Shown here: positions 23,270-34,803 of the stretch, one piece after another
How the letters are laid out: each line of letters opens with the position of its first letter
Position numbering within the stretch: the stretch's first letter is position 1
Assembly (NCBI RefSeq): GCF_001680005.1
Contig: NC_033568.1
Location: forward strand, 1,798,001-1,862,000
Source of the DNA: Plasmodium coatneyi
Taxonomy: Eukaryota > Apicomplexa > Aconoidasida > Haemosporida > Plasmodiidae
Direction: 5' to 3'
DNA: 64,000 bases
The notes under the pieces: model-generated
Databases searched by the model: none
What the model was told of the DNA's origin: nothing
The model's input: only the letters and a program-made list of their open reading frames with translations
Program-made: the position numbers and the translations under genes

Positions 23270-25736
23270 ATGGAATCCGTAATATTTTGCAACAATGCAT
23301 AAATACGGAATGAATGCAATAATCATTGTAGAACACATGAATCCATTTACCTTTTAGATATGAAGCAGCAATTTTTTATATGCATTCAATGGATTCAGCT
23401 ACTGCATTTCATGGTTCTTCCCCCTTTGTAATGCATAATCAATTTTCATGTACGAATTCATGTCTTCCTGTTGTATATAACACCTTTAAATTCATATGGA
23501 TAATTTACTAATCATTTGTTCATAGAATAAAACTTCATTCTTCGTCATTAGTATAAAATAAATAATTAGATGAAATTTGTAATAAAAGTACATCTTTCAT
23601 GAAGCATATTTATATATGTATAATTCACATATTTGTATTCAATCTGAAAATATATAATGAATTTTTCTGTATTTGCAAGATATATGTCCCTCCCCCTTAA
23701 TCATATTGTCTTTATAAATGATTAGTATTGTTCTGCACCCTTCATTCTTTTCTGTTCTTTCTACCAAAATAACCATTCGTTAACATCCTATGTAGTATTT
23801 GTATTTTCCCCTGCGGAAGCTATTCTTGGAATATCCGTGTAATCACCATCACTGATATTCAAGGAATGTACTGCTCTCCAAAGAGGAAGATAATCCTAAG
23901 TTATGCACCCTTTGAATAATAATACTCAGGGGACATGATCACAGTTCACATACTAGTACTCTAGGTACGCAGGTACAGCTGCACTCTTCAAATACGTACA
24001 CACCAGTCGCATGAGGACCCTTCAAATAGTAGTATTCTATAACACTTATAAATTTCATATAGTAGTACATTCCGTACATATTTTCGTACTTTACAAAATG
24101 GCACTCTCCATATAGCTGCACTCTTCACATTACATTACCACAAGCATATCAGCGCTTTATAAATAAATATGATCCCATGTGTCTGCGTGGTTCAGACAGT
24201 TTGATTCTTCATATAATGGCAACATACCCTCTGAACCAATATAATAGTCCTCCCGATACAACTGTTCTTTTCACCATTATTGACAGTTTAGACACATATG
24301 TGTAGTTCATACAGTTGTATTCTTCATACGATAATGCACAAGGTATATCTGTGAACTATATACAATGATATCTTTCATATAATAGTAATGCTGGGAAGGA
24401 TGTACACTAAAAAATGTGGTACCCTACACAAGTCAGTACTCTTTGAATCACAGTACTCCGAGCACAATACTACTCACATGACAATAATTCTTCGGATATA
24501 ATAATACTGCACAAACATTCATATTATTTACCAAATTGCAGTTCTCCGTGGAGGAAACTGTTCAAATGAGAGTTCTCCACAAGTAACAACATTCTCGTGT
24601 ATGTGTTTTTCAATATTTCCATTTACGTATAAATATATACTTCCAGGTGGTAACCCTCATTTTTCGAATATCGACCATTTTGGACATTTTGGTGTAATGT
24701 ATGTGTAATCTTTTATAGGTTGTGCAACACCCAAGCATTTTTTTTTTAAGGATGTGTTTGTCATTTCTTTGGGGACATTGCAACTAGAATTTCAATCCAC
24801 CTATTTTGTGCGCAGCTTTATAATGACCTTATTTGGAACTTTGTAACTATAGAATTTCGATTCCACTTTTTTTGTGCGCAAGTTCCTTTAAAAATTTTAT
24901 TTGGACCATATAATTCGAAGTTGGTTTAATGTGCGCGTCCGAAATTTTACACTGTTGAACTATAGCATATATTTTTTCTGCGAACACACACATCGGAAAA
25001 AAAAAAAAAAGGACGAGTGTGTAAATCGCAGATGCAAGGAAATTTTAATGGACGCTTTATATATATAAGAATAGAAAAAAAAAAAAAAAGGGAAGGAACC
25101 ATGTTTGTGCGCAACGAATAAATGTAAAGTGGAAGGTAAATAATTCAAGCAAATCTTTATGATGTGAGGGTGAAAAAGAATCCTTTTTAATTTAAGGAAA
25201 AAAGTACTATGCACAATGCATACGAATAATTACCAATAAAAAATGAGAGCAATAGTGGAATACGCGAATTTAGCGCGTGTGATATAAGTATAATGTTCAG
25301 GGGAAAAGAATTAAATTCGTATGTGCAAAATAATTGGGTAATATGTATGAGAATATAATATTACTAATGGAAGGAACAGAATATTGTGTAAGTGTATGAG
25401 TAAAATATATGGTTTCCTTGTTCTTTTACTCTTATTATGAGCAATCCTTAATTCGTGGGAGCCTATTATAAATAAATAATATATGTAAGAATTCATTATT
25501 TATATAGTTCATTCAATAATAAGGAATATCCGTTATAGAAGGAAAGTACAGATTTTATGTATAATCATAAGTAGAAATGAAGCAGGAGGATGAACGAAGT
25601 GAATAATCAAGGAATGAGCACTTTCAAAAAAGAGGGGGAAAAGTGTATGTGTGCACATAAGGATGTGTACACATATATTGAAGTGAAGTCCCTATAGGCC
25701 AAAATATTGCAACAAAAGGAAGAGGGAAGAATAAAA
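23270..25736. other. Spacer before the KIR cluster
   Basis: No credible gene. Between about 23850 and 24610 the sequence shows a blurred periodicity of TTCATATAATAGTA and GTACTC-like words, possibly a heavily decayed minisatellite. From about 25500 it becomes the 5' flank of KIR-A. Confidence 0.5.
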
Positions 25737-28076
25737 ATGGCAACGGTAAGAATAAATGTTATAAAACAATAAGAATAAACGTGGATTGTCTCATATATAA
25801 GTATTTCATGTAAATATGTAATATATACTGAAGTATATATCAGTATATGTATATATATGCGCTATATAACGCATATGTGCACATCCACTAAATACTGTAG
25901 GAAAACTGCTGGTGGGATGGAAGCTCCAAATCCCGATATAAAGAACTACAGGAGGCAGCAGAGGATAATAATACATGTAATAGGTGCAAGGTCACAAGAA
26001 AAAGCGTTTTACAGGCTGCAGTGGAGGATCATAAGGGAGTGGAGAATGCAGTTGAGAAAATGATTAATGCCTGGTGTTATGTAAATACAAGAGAGCAGGA
26101 CAAATCTATGTACTGTGACCTCTTTTACTACTGGCTAGGGGAAATCCTCTTCGGTGCATTAGGAAAAAGCGCGTCCGTACCAGAAGTTATGAGTGTAATT
26201 TACACAAAGTTACAGATATGGCTTCCTATAGACAGCTGTACGAGGACGTGCCCACAAGTGACGAAAGATGAGTTCGACAAGTTAAAGAAGCTGCACGATT
26301 ATAACCAGGATTATAGGAACCTGGACACCAGGATAGGGACAGCTAGTGGAACGTGCTTGGGGGAATACGAAAAATACATAAGGGACACTGATGAAATTTA
26401 TGGGAGGGTGAGTAATGACTGTATAGGATCTACAGACATGGAAAGAAATCTTTGTACTGAGTGGGGGAGAACAACACTGCGTACCCAATATGAGGCTATG
26501 CAGAATGGAGGGAACAGTTTATCTAAGTTAAAGGCTGAAATACAACAAAGGAAGAATACAATAGGAGTAGCTGCTTCTGCGAAGTTCCCATTGACATTAC
26601 CACAAGTGCAAACCATACATGGGAAACCTGCAGAATCTACGGAAGGTAACGAATATATAATCCAAAAATATTATTACAGGAGGAAGGGAAGGAATGTAAA
26701 CCACATGTCAAAAAAGGAGGAAGCACGTACACCCTCAGTGTACCTAACATTCTTTGTGTTACTATTCTTGAGTATATTGAATATAATATTCCCTTTTTCT
26801 ACTCCATTTTTCAGGACCAACAGGTGAAAAGGGTTCAGCACCTGAAAGAGGTGAACCAGGTCCAGGAGGTGTAGCGGGCGAACTAGGTGCATTAGGACAC
26901 GAAACAACAGCAGGTAACAAATGTATAATCGGAATGTATTATTCCAGAAGGGAGAACATATCAGAAGGCAGGAACAGCTGCACCCCTGTTATGGGTGCAC
27001 GCACCACACCAATCTAGGTGGATAATATTTTCTTCATTCTATTTTACACACATTTTGCATTATATTGTATACTATTCACCCTTTTCTCTGCTAAAGAAGG
27101 TGGGCTGAAGGGTCCGAAGGTGAAGGGGGACGTGGATGTATCATTACCCAAAGTGGATATAGATGTGCCAGGTCCCGAAGTGAGCGCAGAGGCAAGTACC
27201 TTAGTAAAACAGAATCCTGATTCAAGAGCAGAAGCAGAGCAGCTATGGGGAGGTGTAACCATCCCCACTGTCCCAATTGTTTCTGCCACGTTGCCTACCA
27301 TAGCAGGAATTGGTGCTGCTGCTTTGTTCTTATATAAGGTACATATGACATTGAATAACACATATTTTTTATAATATTTTAAAGGAAAAAATAGTCATTT
27401 CCTCTTCGAAAAACAAATGTCCATAGTACACAATAATCTAAATTATACACCCTCTTCCGATCCTTACACTTCCCCTTCCATGTGCTTATTTTTTTAGTAC
27501 ACTTCAATATTCTTCCCTAAAAATAACTCCACTAGAAGGAGGAAGAGGTTCGTCCGACAGGATTTAAACGCGCTTATGGACTATTCTACAGAATACTCAA
27601 CATTAGACTCAACATTATACTCAAGATCAGGCCCAACATTATATTCACGATCAGGCCCAACATTATACTCAAGATTAAGCTCAAGAGTAGGCTCAACATT
27701 AGGCTCAACCCTAAGCTCAACATTAGACTCAACCCTAAGCTCAACATTAGACTCAACCCTAAGCTCAACATTAGGCTCAACAGCAGGCTCATCATTTGAT
27801 TCAGCATACGATTCAACAAACGATTCAACATACAGTTCAACAAACGATTCAACAAACAATTCAACATACAGTTCAACAAACGATTCAACAAACAATTCAA
27901 CATACAGTTCAACAAACGATTCAACATACAATTCATCAGAATATTCCACATCAGAATCAGGCACAGTAGATTCCGTCTCATATACCACACATTCTAGCAG
28001 AAGAAGAACGAATAATAATAGAAGAAGAAGAAATACGCCAAATCGCCGGAAGAATATTGGTTACCATAGTATGTAA
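25737..28076 (+). CDS. KIR-A: KIR-type protein with collagen-like and AHNAK-like stalk
   Basis: Five exons: 25737..25745 (ATG GCA ACG), 25901..26645, 26815..26913, 27097..27338, 27498..28076; 557 residues, frame continuous. Exon 2 starts ENCWWDGSSKSRYKEL and has the family motif FYYWLGE and DYNQDY. Exon 3 (99 nt, phase 1-1) encodes a Gly-X-Y run in which nine of ten triplets start with Gly. Exon 4 starts EGG and then reads LKGPKVKGDVDVSLPKV, followed by DIDVP and GPEV, matching my knowledge of the host AHNAK repeat. A TM helix (IVSATLPTIAGIGAAALFLYK) ends exon 4. The tail exon is Arg-rich, then has a long Ser/Thr/Asp/Asn repeat and ends NIGYHSM. KIR proteins are variant antigens of infected red cells; P. 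knowlesi members are known to copy host CD99. The short introns use GTAAG/GTAAC and TTTCAG/TTTAG signals. Confidence 0.88.
27105..27182 (+). other. Host AHNAK-like segment inside KIR-A exon 4
   Basis: The 26 codons read LKGPKVKGDVDVSLPKV then DIDVP and GPEV. The first 17 residues correspond, from memory of the protein, to a recurring AHNAK repeat core; the next parts look like later pieces of the same repeat with an internal deletion. The first ten codons are GC-rich (CTG, CCG, GTG, GGG, GAC), and the following ones AT-richer. Identity to a host protein is recalled, not searched. Confidence 0.7.
27585..27960 (+). repeat. Ser-Thr/Asp/Asn coding repeat in the KIR-A tail
   Basis: Degenerate 12-15 bp units encode STLDSTL, GPTLYSRS and NDSTYSST-like runs within the cytoplasmic exon. 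Antisense ORFs at 27581-27990 are shadows of it. Confidence 0.8.
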
Positions 28077-28394
28077 TACATCGCATGTGAAGAGTAACAC
28101 CTCCATATGAATTATAGATAATACACATAATATGTTCTGTGTGGAAAAACATAAAGTGACCTTCAATTGTGAATGCATAACGGAAATAAGTGTGGAAATG
28201 TATAATGACCTCCAATTATGAATACATAATCAAAGTAATTATAGAATGTGAAAGGGAAAGGGAAAGGAAAGAATGTTCCATACATGTGCATATTTGATAT
28301 TTGGATGTGCCTCATCCCAGTTGAGAAAATACAAAACAGCAGTTAAAAGAACAAAGAGGGGGAAGGAGTAGTTTGCCCGTTTTTTTTTTTCTTT

Positions 28395-28490
28395 TTGCTT
28401 CCTCGTCAAGGAATATCCGCACAACCCGCTTTCCGTACTCCCCTACGGGAATCGCGTAGCAACTCGACCGTTGTGCAACCTATTTTTCTC
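28395..28490 (+). ncRNA. Candidate structured element, copy 1
   Basis: A GC-richer island in AT-rich DNA. Arms CCGTA (28433-28437) and TACGG (28444-28448) form a hairpin. CTACG and CGTAG within CCTACGGGAATCGCGTAGC form an overlapping alternative. GCACAAC (28419-28425) and GTTGTGC (28470-28476) could close an outer stem. A TTTTT run follows at 28482-28486. A second copy lies at 35120-35215. Transcription is not shown by sequence, so this is a hypothesis. Confidence 0.3.
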
Positions 28491-29014
28491 CAACTTGGAG
28501 ATTACATCCCTTAATGACGACTGGATCATAAGGAGGAGCAACAAATGTTTTTCCTCACAACAAGGGATAAGAAGCTTTCGCATATTTGGCTTCTACGTTG
28601 AATGTGATGATGACTGTTGATAGATGATTTAGTTGTCATTGAACATTACGATTTTAATTCCATCATTCATTACATCTTTTGATAATAATTTATACAGCGT
28701 GTGAGTAGCTTATAGAAGGAAGAGTCGTATACTGTGCATTGTCATGAACAACCTAGTGGCGACTCTTTCTACGAAATTTCAGTATACAAGTTCTTTTTTT
28801 TTTTTTTTGTGAAAAATTTATATCCTTCAATAGTTGTACGACTATTTATCATTGTGTGACATATGTAGACATATATGTGTACAGAATATCAAAATTCTAA
28901 GCCCCCTTTTTTTTTTGGTGGTTGTGCTTCCCCCCCCTTTTTATTGTGTGTACACTTCACTTTTATTGTATATCCCATTCTTTTTTTTTAATATTATGAA
29001 CTAAATCAATTTTT

Positions 29015-29170
29015 TTCTTTTTTTTTTGTTGTGCTAGTTTTTGTTCTTAAAATATTGATCCTTTCGTGTACACACACATATGACGTGGTAAAATTTTGTG
29101 CAATTGTGTACACAGTTCCTTTTTTTTTTTTTCTTTGTAAGAATACACTCTTTTTTTTTTGCGCACCTTC
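29015..29170. repeat. Duplicated KIR-flank block, copy 1
   Basis: Shares the order TTTTGTTGTGC, TTTGTYCTT, AATATTGATYCTTT, CACACACAT, TACACAGTTCCTTTTT, TTTGTAAGAA and ACTCTTTTT with 42140-42300. Presumably duplicated together with KIR genes. Confidence 0.75.
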
Positions 29171-29688
29171 AAGAACCCTCACGTACAATTCGAAACACAC
29201 TTTTCAAATGTCCATAAATTGGAACTTCCAAAGAAGAAGGGAAAAACAAATTATCAAAATAAGAAAAAATTATTAAATTAAAAAAAAATTATGAAAATAA
29301 AAAACTATAACAAAAAATATTTCATGAACATTTTAGATGTTCAATAAAAAAAATTTACGAACACATCCGTGAAATGAAAAACAAAATGTTTCTCCGCATA
29401 TATTAATTACACATGAAAGTGAAGACTATAGTACAATGGAAAAGAAAAAAAAAAAAAGAAAGAAAACAAAAGAAAACAAAAGAAAGAAGGAAATATGAAG
29501 AAAAGGGAAAAAAGTAAGAGGAGAGGGGGAAAAAAAAAAATAAGGCAAAGTAGGTAAGAATGGTCATTTTTGCTTCTTACATTGTATGAATGCTGCAGTT
29601 CTTTATGTTCCTTCCTTGGGGAGGAGGAATTAAGTGCTAATTATAATTAGTGAAGGGGTATATTACATGCAAGGCTCCATGGAACATT

Positions 29689-31230
29689 CTACATGCGATG
29701 GTAAGCTATATTTCTCCTTCGTTCCCCATTCCTCTGGTGTTGTTGTTCCCTTCGTTGCCTGTGTTGGCTTTGCTGTTGCCTACTATTTGATGTTCGTCCT
29801 GTTCTTCCTGTTTTTGTGGACGCTGTAGTAGTATATGGAGCAGAAGAACATACTGTGGAATTATCTGTGAGATCTCCTACAGTGGAATCTACAGTGGTGG
29901 AACCAGTTGTTGAACCGTTTTCCATTGTGTATTGCGTAAGCGTATCGAAGTTGCGTCTAAGTGCTCCTCTTTTTCTTCTATTGTTATTATGTCCAAAGGA
30001 GTGGTTACGTAATCCAGAAAATAATGGAGTATGCTGAATAAAGGGTGGGTGGAAGGACGTTAGGGTTGTAAGCATGTACCGTATATATATAGAGAGAGTA
30101 CAGCGTACGCTTTTTCCTTCCTTCCTTATTCATGATTGTTCAATATAGAGTAGTGGTCATGACCACCCCCCTTAGGTTTCCTTACTCCACCTTATAATAG
30201 GTAATCATGATGGTAATTGTTGTACTCATAATTGTTGTAATTTTACTTACTTTATAAAGAAAGTAGAAAACTGATGGTAGGCCGACTAGTGTGCCTACTG
30301 TCGAGGAAATGGCTGGGATGCTTACAGAAGAGTTCATGTCTACTCCTTGCTTAGCTGCTGCTGCAGTTACTGGTTTGCACTCGAGTTCTTTTAATTTCTG
30401 ACCACAGTAATCTTCCCCATTTCCCTTCGAATTGAACCAGGTACAATATGTATCATTATTATCCTTACCTTTCCCATCGCAATATTCTTTCACTTTAGTA
30501 CATGCTTCCGTAACTCCCTGCTTGTAAGTGGACCAATGTTTTAAACAGTCCCGATCATCCTGCGTCAAATACTTCAGTACATCCTTATAATCGTAGTAAT
30601 AGTTGAATGCTGTTTTTCTATGATCATGAAGTTCCTGATCAACATCTTTGTATTTAAGTTCACATTTATTTTCAGTGGAAAATGTTCCTAGCGTTGCATA
30701 AATTGCCCCCAGTACTTTCGATACTGGAGGCCTATCTGTAGTCATGAAAACTTGATCTCCCACCCAATGATAGAAGAATTGACAGGGAGCATTTTTTAAA
30801 TGCAATTGTTCCGTTTTGGACTCATTTTTTTCTCTTTCCTCACATGCATAACAGTAAGCACCCATGAATTTACCCGCCAAAGACGTAAATCCTGAGTATG
30901 CATTGAAGTTACTTTCCAATGCAATCTTCGGTCCTGCGGCCCCCCCAATAGTGGAGTTACATATGATCCATTGGGCACCATTAAACTTATCATAAAATTC
31001 GGTCTTGGAAGGTAATTGATCTAATTTCACTTTCTGTAAATATATTGTCCGCAAAAAAATGAAAATATATAATTACACGTTCCCCCATTTATTCTTTACT
31101 TCCGGTGATTTGATTATATTATATATGCATGGAAGTTTGGTGTACACATTACACATATGTACATGAAACACTTTTAAACAAGCACAAAAGGGAACTGGTA
31201 ATTTTTTCCCCTTACATCTGTTGGTGACAT
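29689..31230 (-). CDS. KIR-B: three-exon KIR-type protein
   Basis: Exons on minus: 31230..31216 (MSPTD, GTAAGG donor), 31033..30251, 30033..29689; 380 residues. The body begins KVKLDQLPSKTEFYDKFNG, so it has the LPS-type start. It contains FFYHWVGDQ, NYYYDYKD and numerous Cys. Its TM helix (IPAISSTVGTLVGLPSVFYFLYK) ends at the phase-0 border. The tail exon starts HTPLFSG (most paralogues start with Tyr), continues with Arg-rich, Ser/Thr-rich and Gln/Arg-rich stretches and ends NIAYHRM. It is transcribed towards KIR-A and shares a divergent upstream region with KIR-C. Exon 1 is inferred from donor, frame and intron length (182 bp). Confidence 0.85.
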
Positions 31231-32707
31231 GGTTCACGTATATTCCTCTGTGTATATATAATAAAATTTATGGTCATGATTTTTCCAGGACATTCGCACA
31301 AAATGTATATGTAAAAAATTTGCTCCGTTCCTTATGATAATTATGAATGAGCGTGTGTTAATTTTTTTCATTTCCCCCCTTCTTCAGTTCTTCACATGGG
31401 TCAAAATTTCAAATAGTGGATAACCTACCACATATATTTTTATGTGTATCCAACTGTTCCATATATAATTGGTGCAAAATTAAAAAGGAATTAATGCGGA
31501 TGAAAAAATAATTTTAAAGAGCGAAGGAAGAAAAGAAAATTTTTCAATCTTCTCATGCATATGTGCTCATTGATTCATTATTATTATGGGTTCTTTATGA
31601 TGGTTCAGGATGTTGCACACAATTATTTACACCCTTCTCATTTATTATGCGTGACTAGTTACCAATTCATTTGGGCGGGAAAAAAAATTCTTGCCCACAC
31701 TGTTCTTTAATGTTCTGCTGCTCCGTAAAAGTAATGTTAAAGTTTGTTATTTTATGCAATATATGCATACGGAGCGCTTCCAAACCCCTATATTTTTTGT
31801 GGGTGTGTAATTTTATTCATATTCAGGGAAGTACATAAATGTATGAAATATGTGAGGAATAGTCAAACACAAGATGTTGTACTAAATATGTAAGAATACA
31901 TTTATGTGCACCGTCGTAGTAGTACCTCCCTGCAGCATGCACACATTCCTATCCGTTAATGCAATTCTCGGGTGGTTCAGTATACAACAATAGCCAGAAG
32001 TTCGAAGAGTATATTTGTCCATTCCGGTGTGTAGTGCACAATGCTCGTAAGTAAATATTTCCTTACATTTGCAGAAAAAAAAAAAAGAAAAGTGGCGCAA
32101 CCACACCACCGCCACTTCATTACCATGGAACATCGTTTAGGGTGTTATATAATCCACATCCAACAACTGCTGTCAACAGAACAAAGGTATAGTTTTTTAA
32201 GAGCAGTGTGCAATTTGTTTTTTTCACGGGGTGCGTGTGTGTTTTTTTTTTTTTTGTTTTTTGTATACCACAGCACCATTCTTCCCAACTCACCAACTTA
32301 CCATCATCACCATTCCATCATCATCATCTTCTTCCTTCCTAACCTTACTTCCTTTCCCACCTTCATCCCACCCTTTCTGTGTATTCAATAATTAATACAC
32401 CCCCACACATATAAGTCGCACGTTTACTTCGCACATATGAATAACATATAAATAACATCCAAATAACATATATATATACATCCGTGTAGTCCCATGTTTA
32501 CAGGAAAGTGTAAAATTTAATAAAGGGGGAGGGGTGGAATAAATAATGAAATATAAGAACAAAGATTTCAATGTATAATCATAAGTACCAGTAAAACGGG
32601 GGAAGTAATGATCAGGACTTCATTCCAGGAAGAACATAAACAGGGCGTATAAACATATTAGAGCAAAGTTATTGTAAACTAAAATATTACAACGAAGTAT
32701 AAGGAAA
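31231..32707. other. Divergent KIR-B/KIR-C upstream region
   Basis: No gene. About 1.5 kb of AT-rich sequence between two outward-facing KIR starts. The last 150 bp match the upstream region of KIR-E (see 32640-32717). Confidence 0.6.
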
Positions 32708-32717
32708 ATGTCAGCGG
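32640..32717 (+). promoter_or_regulatory. Conserved 5' flank of KIR-C, shared with KIR-E and partly KIR-A
   Basis: The stretch AACATATTAGAG, AAAATATTACAAC, GTATAAGGA, then ATGTCAGCG|GTAAGG recurs at 44340-44409 in front of KIR-E. A weaker form (AAAATATTGCAAC, then AAATGGCAACGGTAAG) precedes KIR-A at 25700-25750. It probably covers 5' leader, start codon and first donor. Confidence 0.6.
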
Positions 32718-34803
32718 TAAGGAAAATGTTACAGCAGAATGAATAAGCATGTAATGCCCACTGATTATATCAGAATGTGCAAAGTATGCTGGTGCATATA
32801 TGAGTAGTATAATGTATGTGTATTACTTTTAAAACTTGTAGAAAAATTGTTTCGGACGTTCTAGTTCCGAAATTATATATGAAGGCTTCAATAAATGGTC
32901 AAATGCTGACATGTGCAGTAATTCATATAATGACAGGAAGGGGGAAGTAGGCAATATATTAGGGGAATGTAAAAATTCCTCACATTTAAAAAAGAAGATT
33001 ATGAATACATGGTGTAAGGGAATCAAAGTACTCAAGGGTGATAAACCACTGGGGTATAGTTGCACACATTTCTACTATTGGTTAGGGGATATAATATCAC
33101 AAATGGAAGACAAGGACCAAGACTTTAACGTTACTATGGACAGCATATATATATTCATAAAGGAGGTTAATAATAGTAATAATAGTTGTGAAAATATATG
33201 CCCTGGTATAACCCAAGACGATTTCAAAAACTTGAAGGAAGTATTCGACTATTGGCTGAACCATACTATAAGAACAAAAGGAAAATTAGGTGATGGCAAA
33301 CAGTGCTCCCCTGAGTGTAGACAGTATGTGCAGAGTGTTAAGGAAGCCTATGATAATTTAAATAGGTCATGTACGAATGCAGGTTATAGTGGTGAATTAT
33401 GTACTAAACTGAATGAACTGTTCAGTAGTGTAAGAGGGAGTAAAAGAGTCCCGGACCCTTCGCAGTTGAAATGTGATAAAATACCACCACGACCGGCAAA
33501 ACCTGCCGTTCAACTTGTTAGTTCTGCGCAGCCTGCAGGGACAGTACAAGTATCCAAGCATTCAGACCTGAGGTCCGGAGCACAAAATGCCAAAGATTCA
33601 GCAGGAAAAGAAACAGGCATGCCCAAAGCTGAGCAGGAAGGTAAGACAAATACCATTGGTTAAAAATTATTATAGTAGGGAACAAAGAAAACACAAACAC
33701 ACACGAAAAAAAAGGAAGCAAACAATTGCACCCCCCACTGGACTTCCCCCCACCATGAGGTCAAAGGACTCCTTGATTACACATGAAACATTTCTCCTTC
33801 CATTCTCTCCTCAGATGTAAAGAACCCTGCTGAAAGTGTTAAATATCTAGATCAAAAAGAATCCAAGGATCATCAAGACGGTGAAGGTGATGCCGCCGCG
33901 GGCCCTAGCGTTAGGAGTAGTGCTGCCGTCACTTCTTCCGAGGGACAAGCGCAACATGATGGGGGGCCCCATAACAATGGCGGGGCCGCTGTTACGGGGG
34001 GAGCTACAAGTGGTCCTAGTGATGGCGGTCCCCGTGGAGACGGTAGTCCACGTGGGAAGGATGCTACTGCTAAGGAGGGTCCTGAGGAAATAATGCAAAA
34101 CGCAGTAGAGGAAATAACAGAAACCGTGGACAAACCAGCAGAGACACAGACACAAAAAGCAAGGGACACCTCACTAGGGGAAAGCGGTCAATATGGAGGT
34201 TCCATAAGTACAGCAGGAAGTACAACAGTGGAAGGAACAAATATAGGTGCATCGCCACCACCCCTTACTACTATCATCCCATCTGCTGTTGGAGGAGGCG
34301 CAGCAGTAGCATTACCAGTAATCGGTTTCCTTCTTTACAAGGTAATTATAATTAGAAGTATATACATAATAACATTCACCACATATTTATTTCTTCCCTG
34401 CTTTTTGGAACAGTAAATGTTAAAAAAACGGGGGGAAACAGTAATATAACTTTTATATGTGGTTCCTTTTCTTCTTTTCTTTTTTTTCTTTCAGTATACA
34501 CCACTATTCCGTGGGACAGGGAGCAGCCCTTCCTCTGGTGGGAAGAGGAGCACAAGAAAAAGAAGATCAACGAGACATGACTTCGATATAGAACCTGAAG
34601 ATTCTATGGAATATTCTACAGCAAATTCAATATACGAATCCACAGAAGATTCAAACGAATACTCAGAGGAAGATTCAGAAGAAGATTTGACAATAGGTTC
34701 TACAACAGACAATTCTACCATCTACGATACACAACACAGAAGAACACGAAGAACAAATAATAACCCAGATCATCCTCGGAATATAGGTTACGTCCGTATG
34801 TAG
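32708..34803 (+). CDS. KIR-C: four-exon KIR-type protein with GC-rich stalk
   Basis: Exons: 32708..32716 (ATG TCA GCG), 32842..33640, 33815..34341, 34495..34803; 547 residues, frame continuous through a phase-1 joint to exon 3. The body starts KNCFGRSSSEIIYEGFN, with HFYYWLGD and multiple Cys, and ends in a Pro/Ala/Gln/Lys linker. Exon 3 opens DVKNPAESVKYLDQKESKD, then has a Gly/Ala/Pro/Asp-rich low-complexity stalk of unusually high GC (about 33885-34080), an acidic helix-like part, and the TM helix (IIPSAVGGGAAVALPVIGFLLYK). The tail exon begins YTPLFRGTG, is Arg-rich then Ser/Glu/Asp-rich, and ends NIGYVRM. It pairs with KIR-A and KIR-E by promoter, missing LPS start and extra stalk exon. 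Confidence 0.87.

Larger units (their letters stand above)
28077..29688. other. Tail-to-tail spacer between KIR-A and KIR-B
   Basis: No gene. It contains a block shared with the KIR-C 3' flank (28100-28490), a block shared with the KIR-D 3' flank (29015-29170) and a palindromic word shared with the KIR-G flank (29326-29342). Long poly-A and poly-T runs surround these. Confidence 0.6.

Noticed and set aside
27581..27990. Two minus-strand ORFs rich in Val/Glu or Leu/Met
   Set aside because: Shadows of the Ser/Thr repeat in the KIR-A tail exon.
28380..28490. tRNA gene in the GC-richer element
   Set aside because: Has paired arms but no anticodon-arm geometry, no clear A box, and only a partial B-box-like word on minus.
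33815..34341. CD99-like stretch in KIR-C
   Set aside because: Gly/Asp-rich stalk suggested it, but no run resembling CD99 could be recognised by eye.
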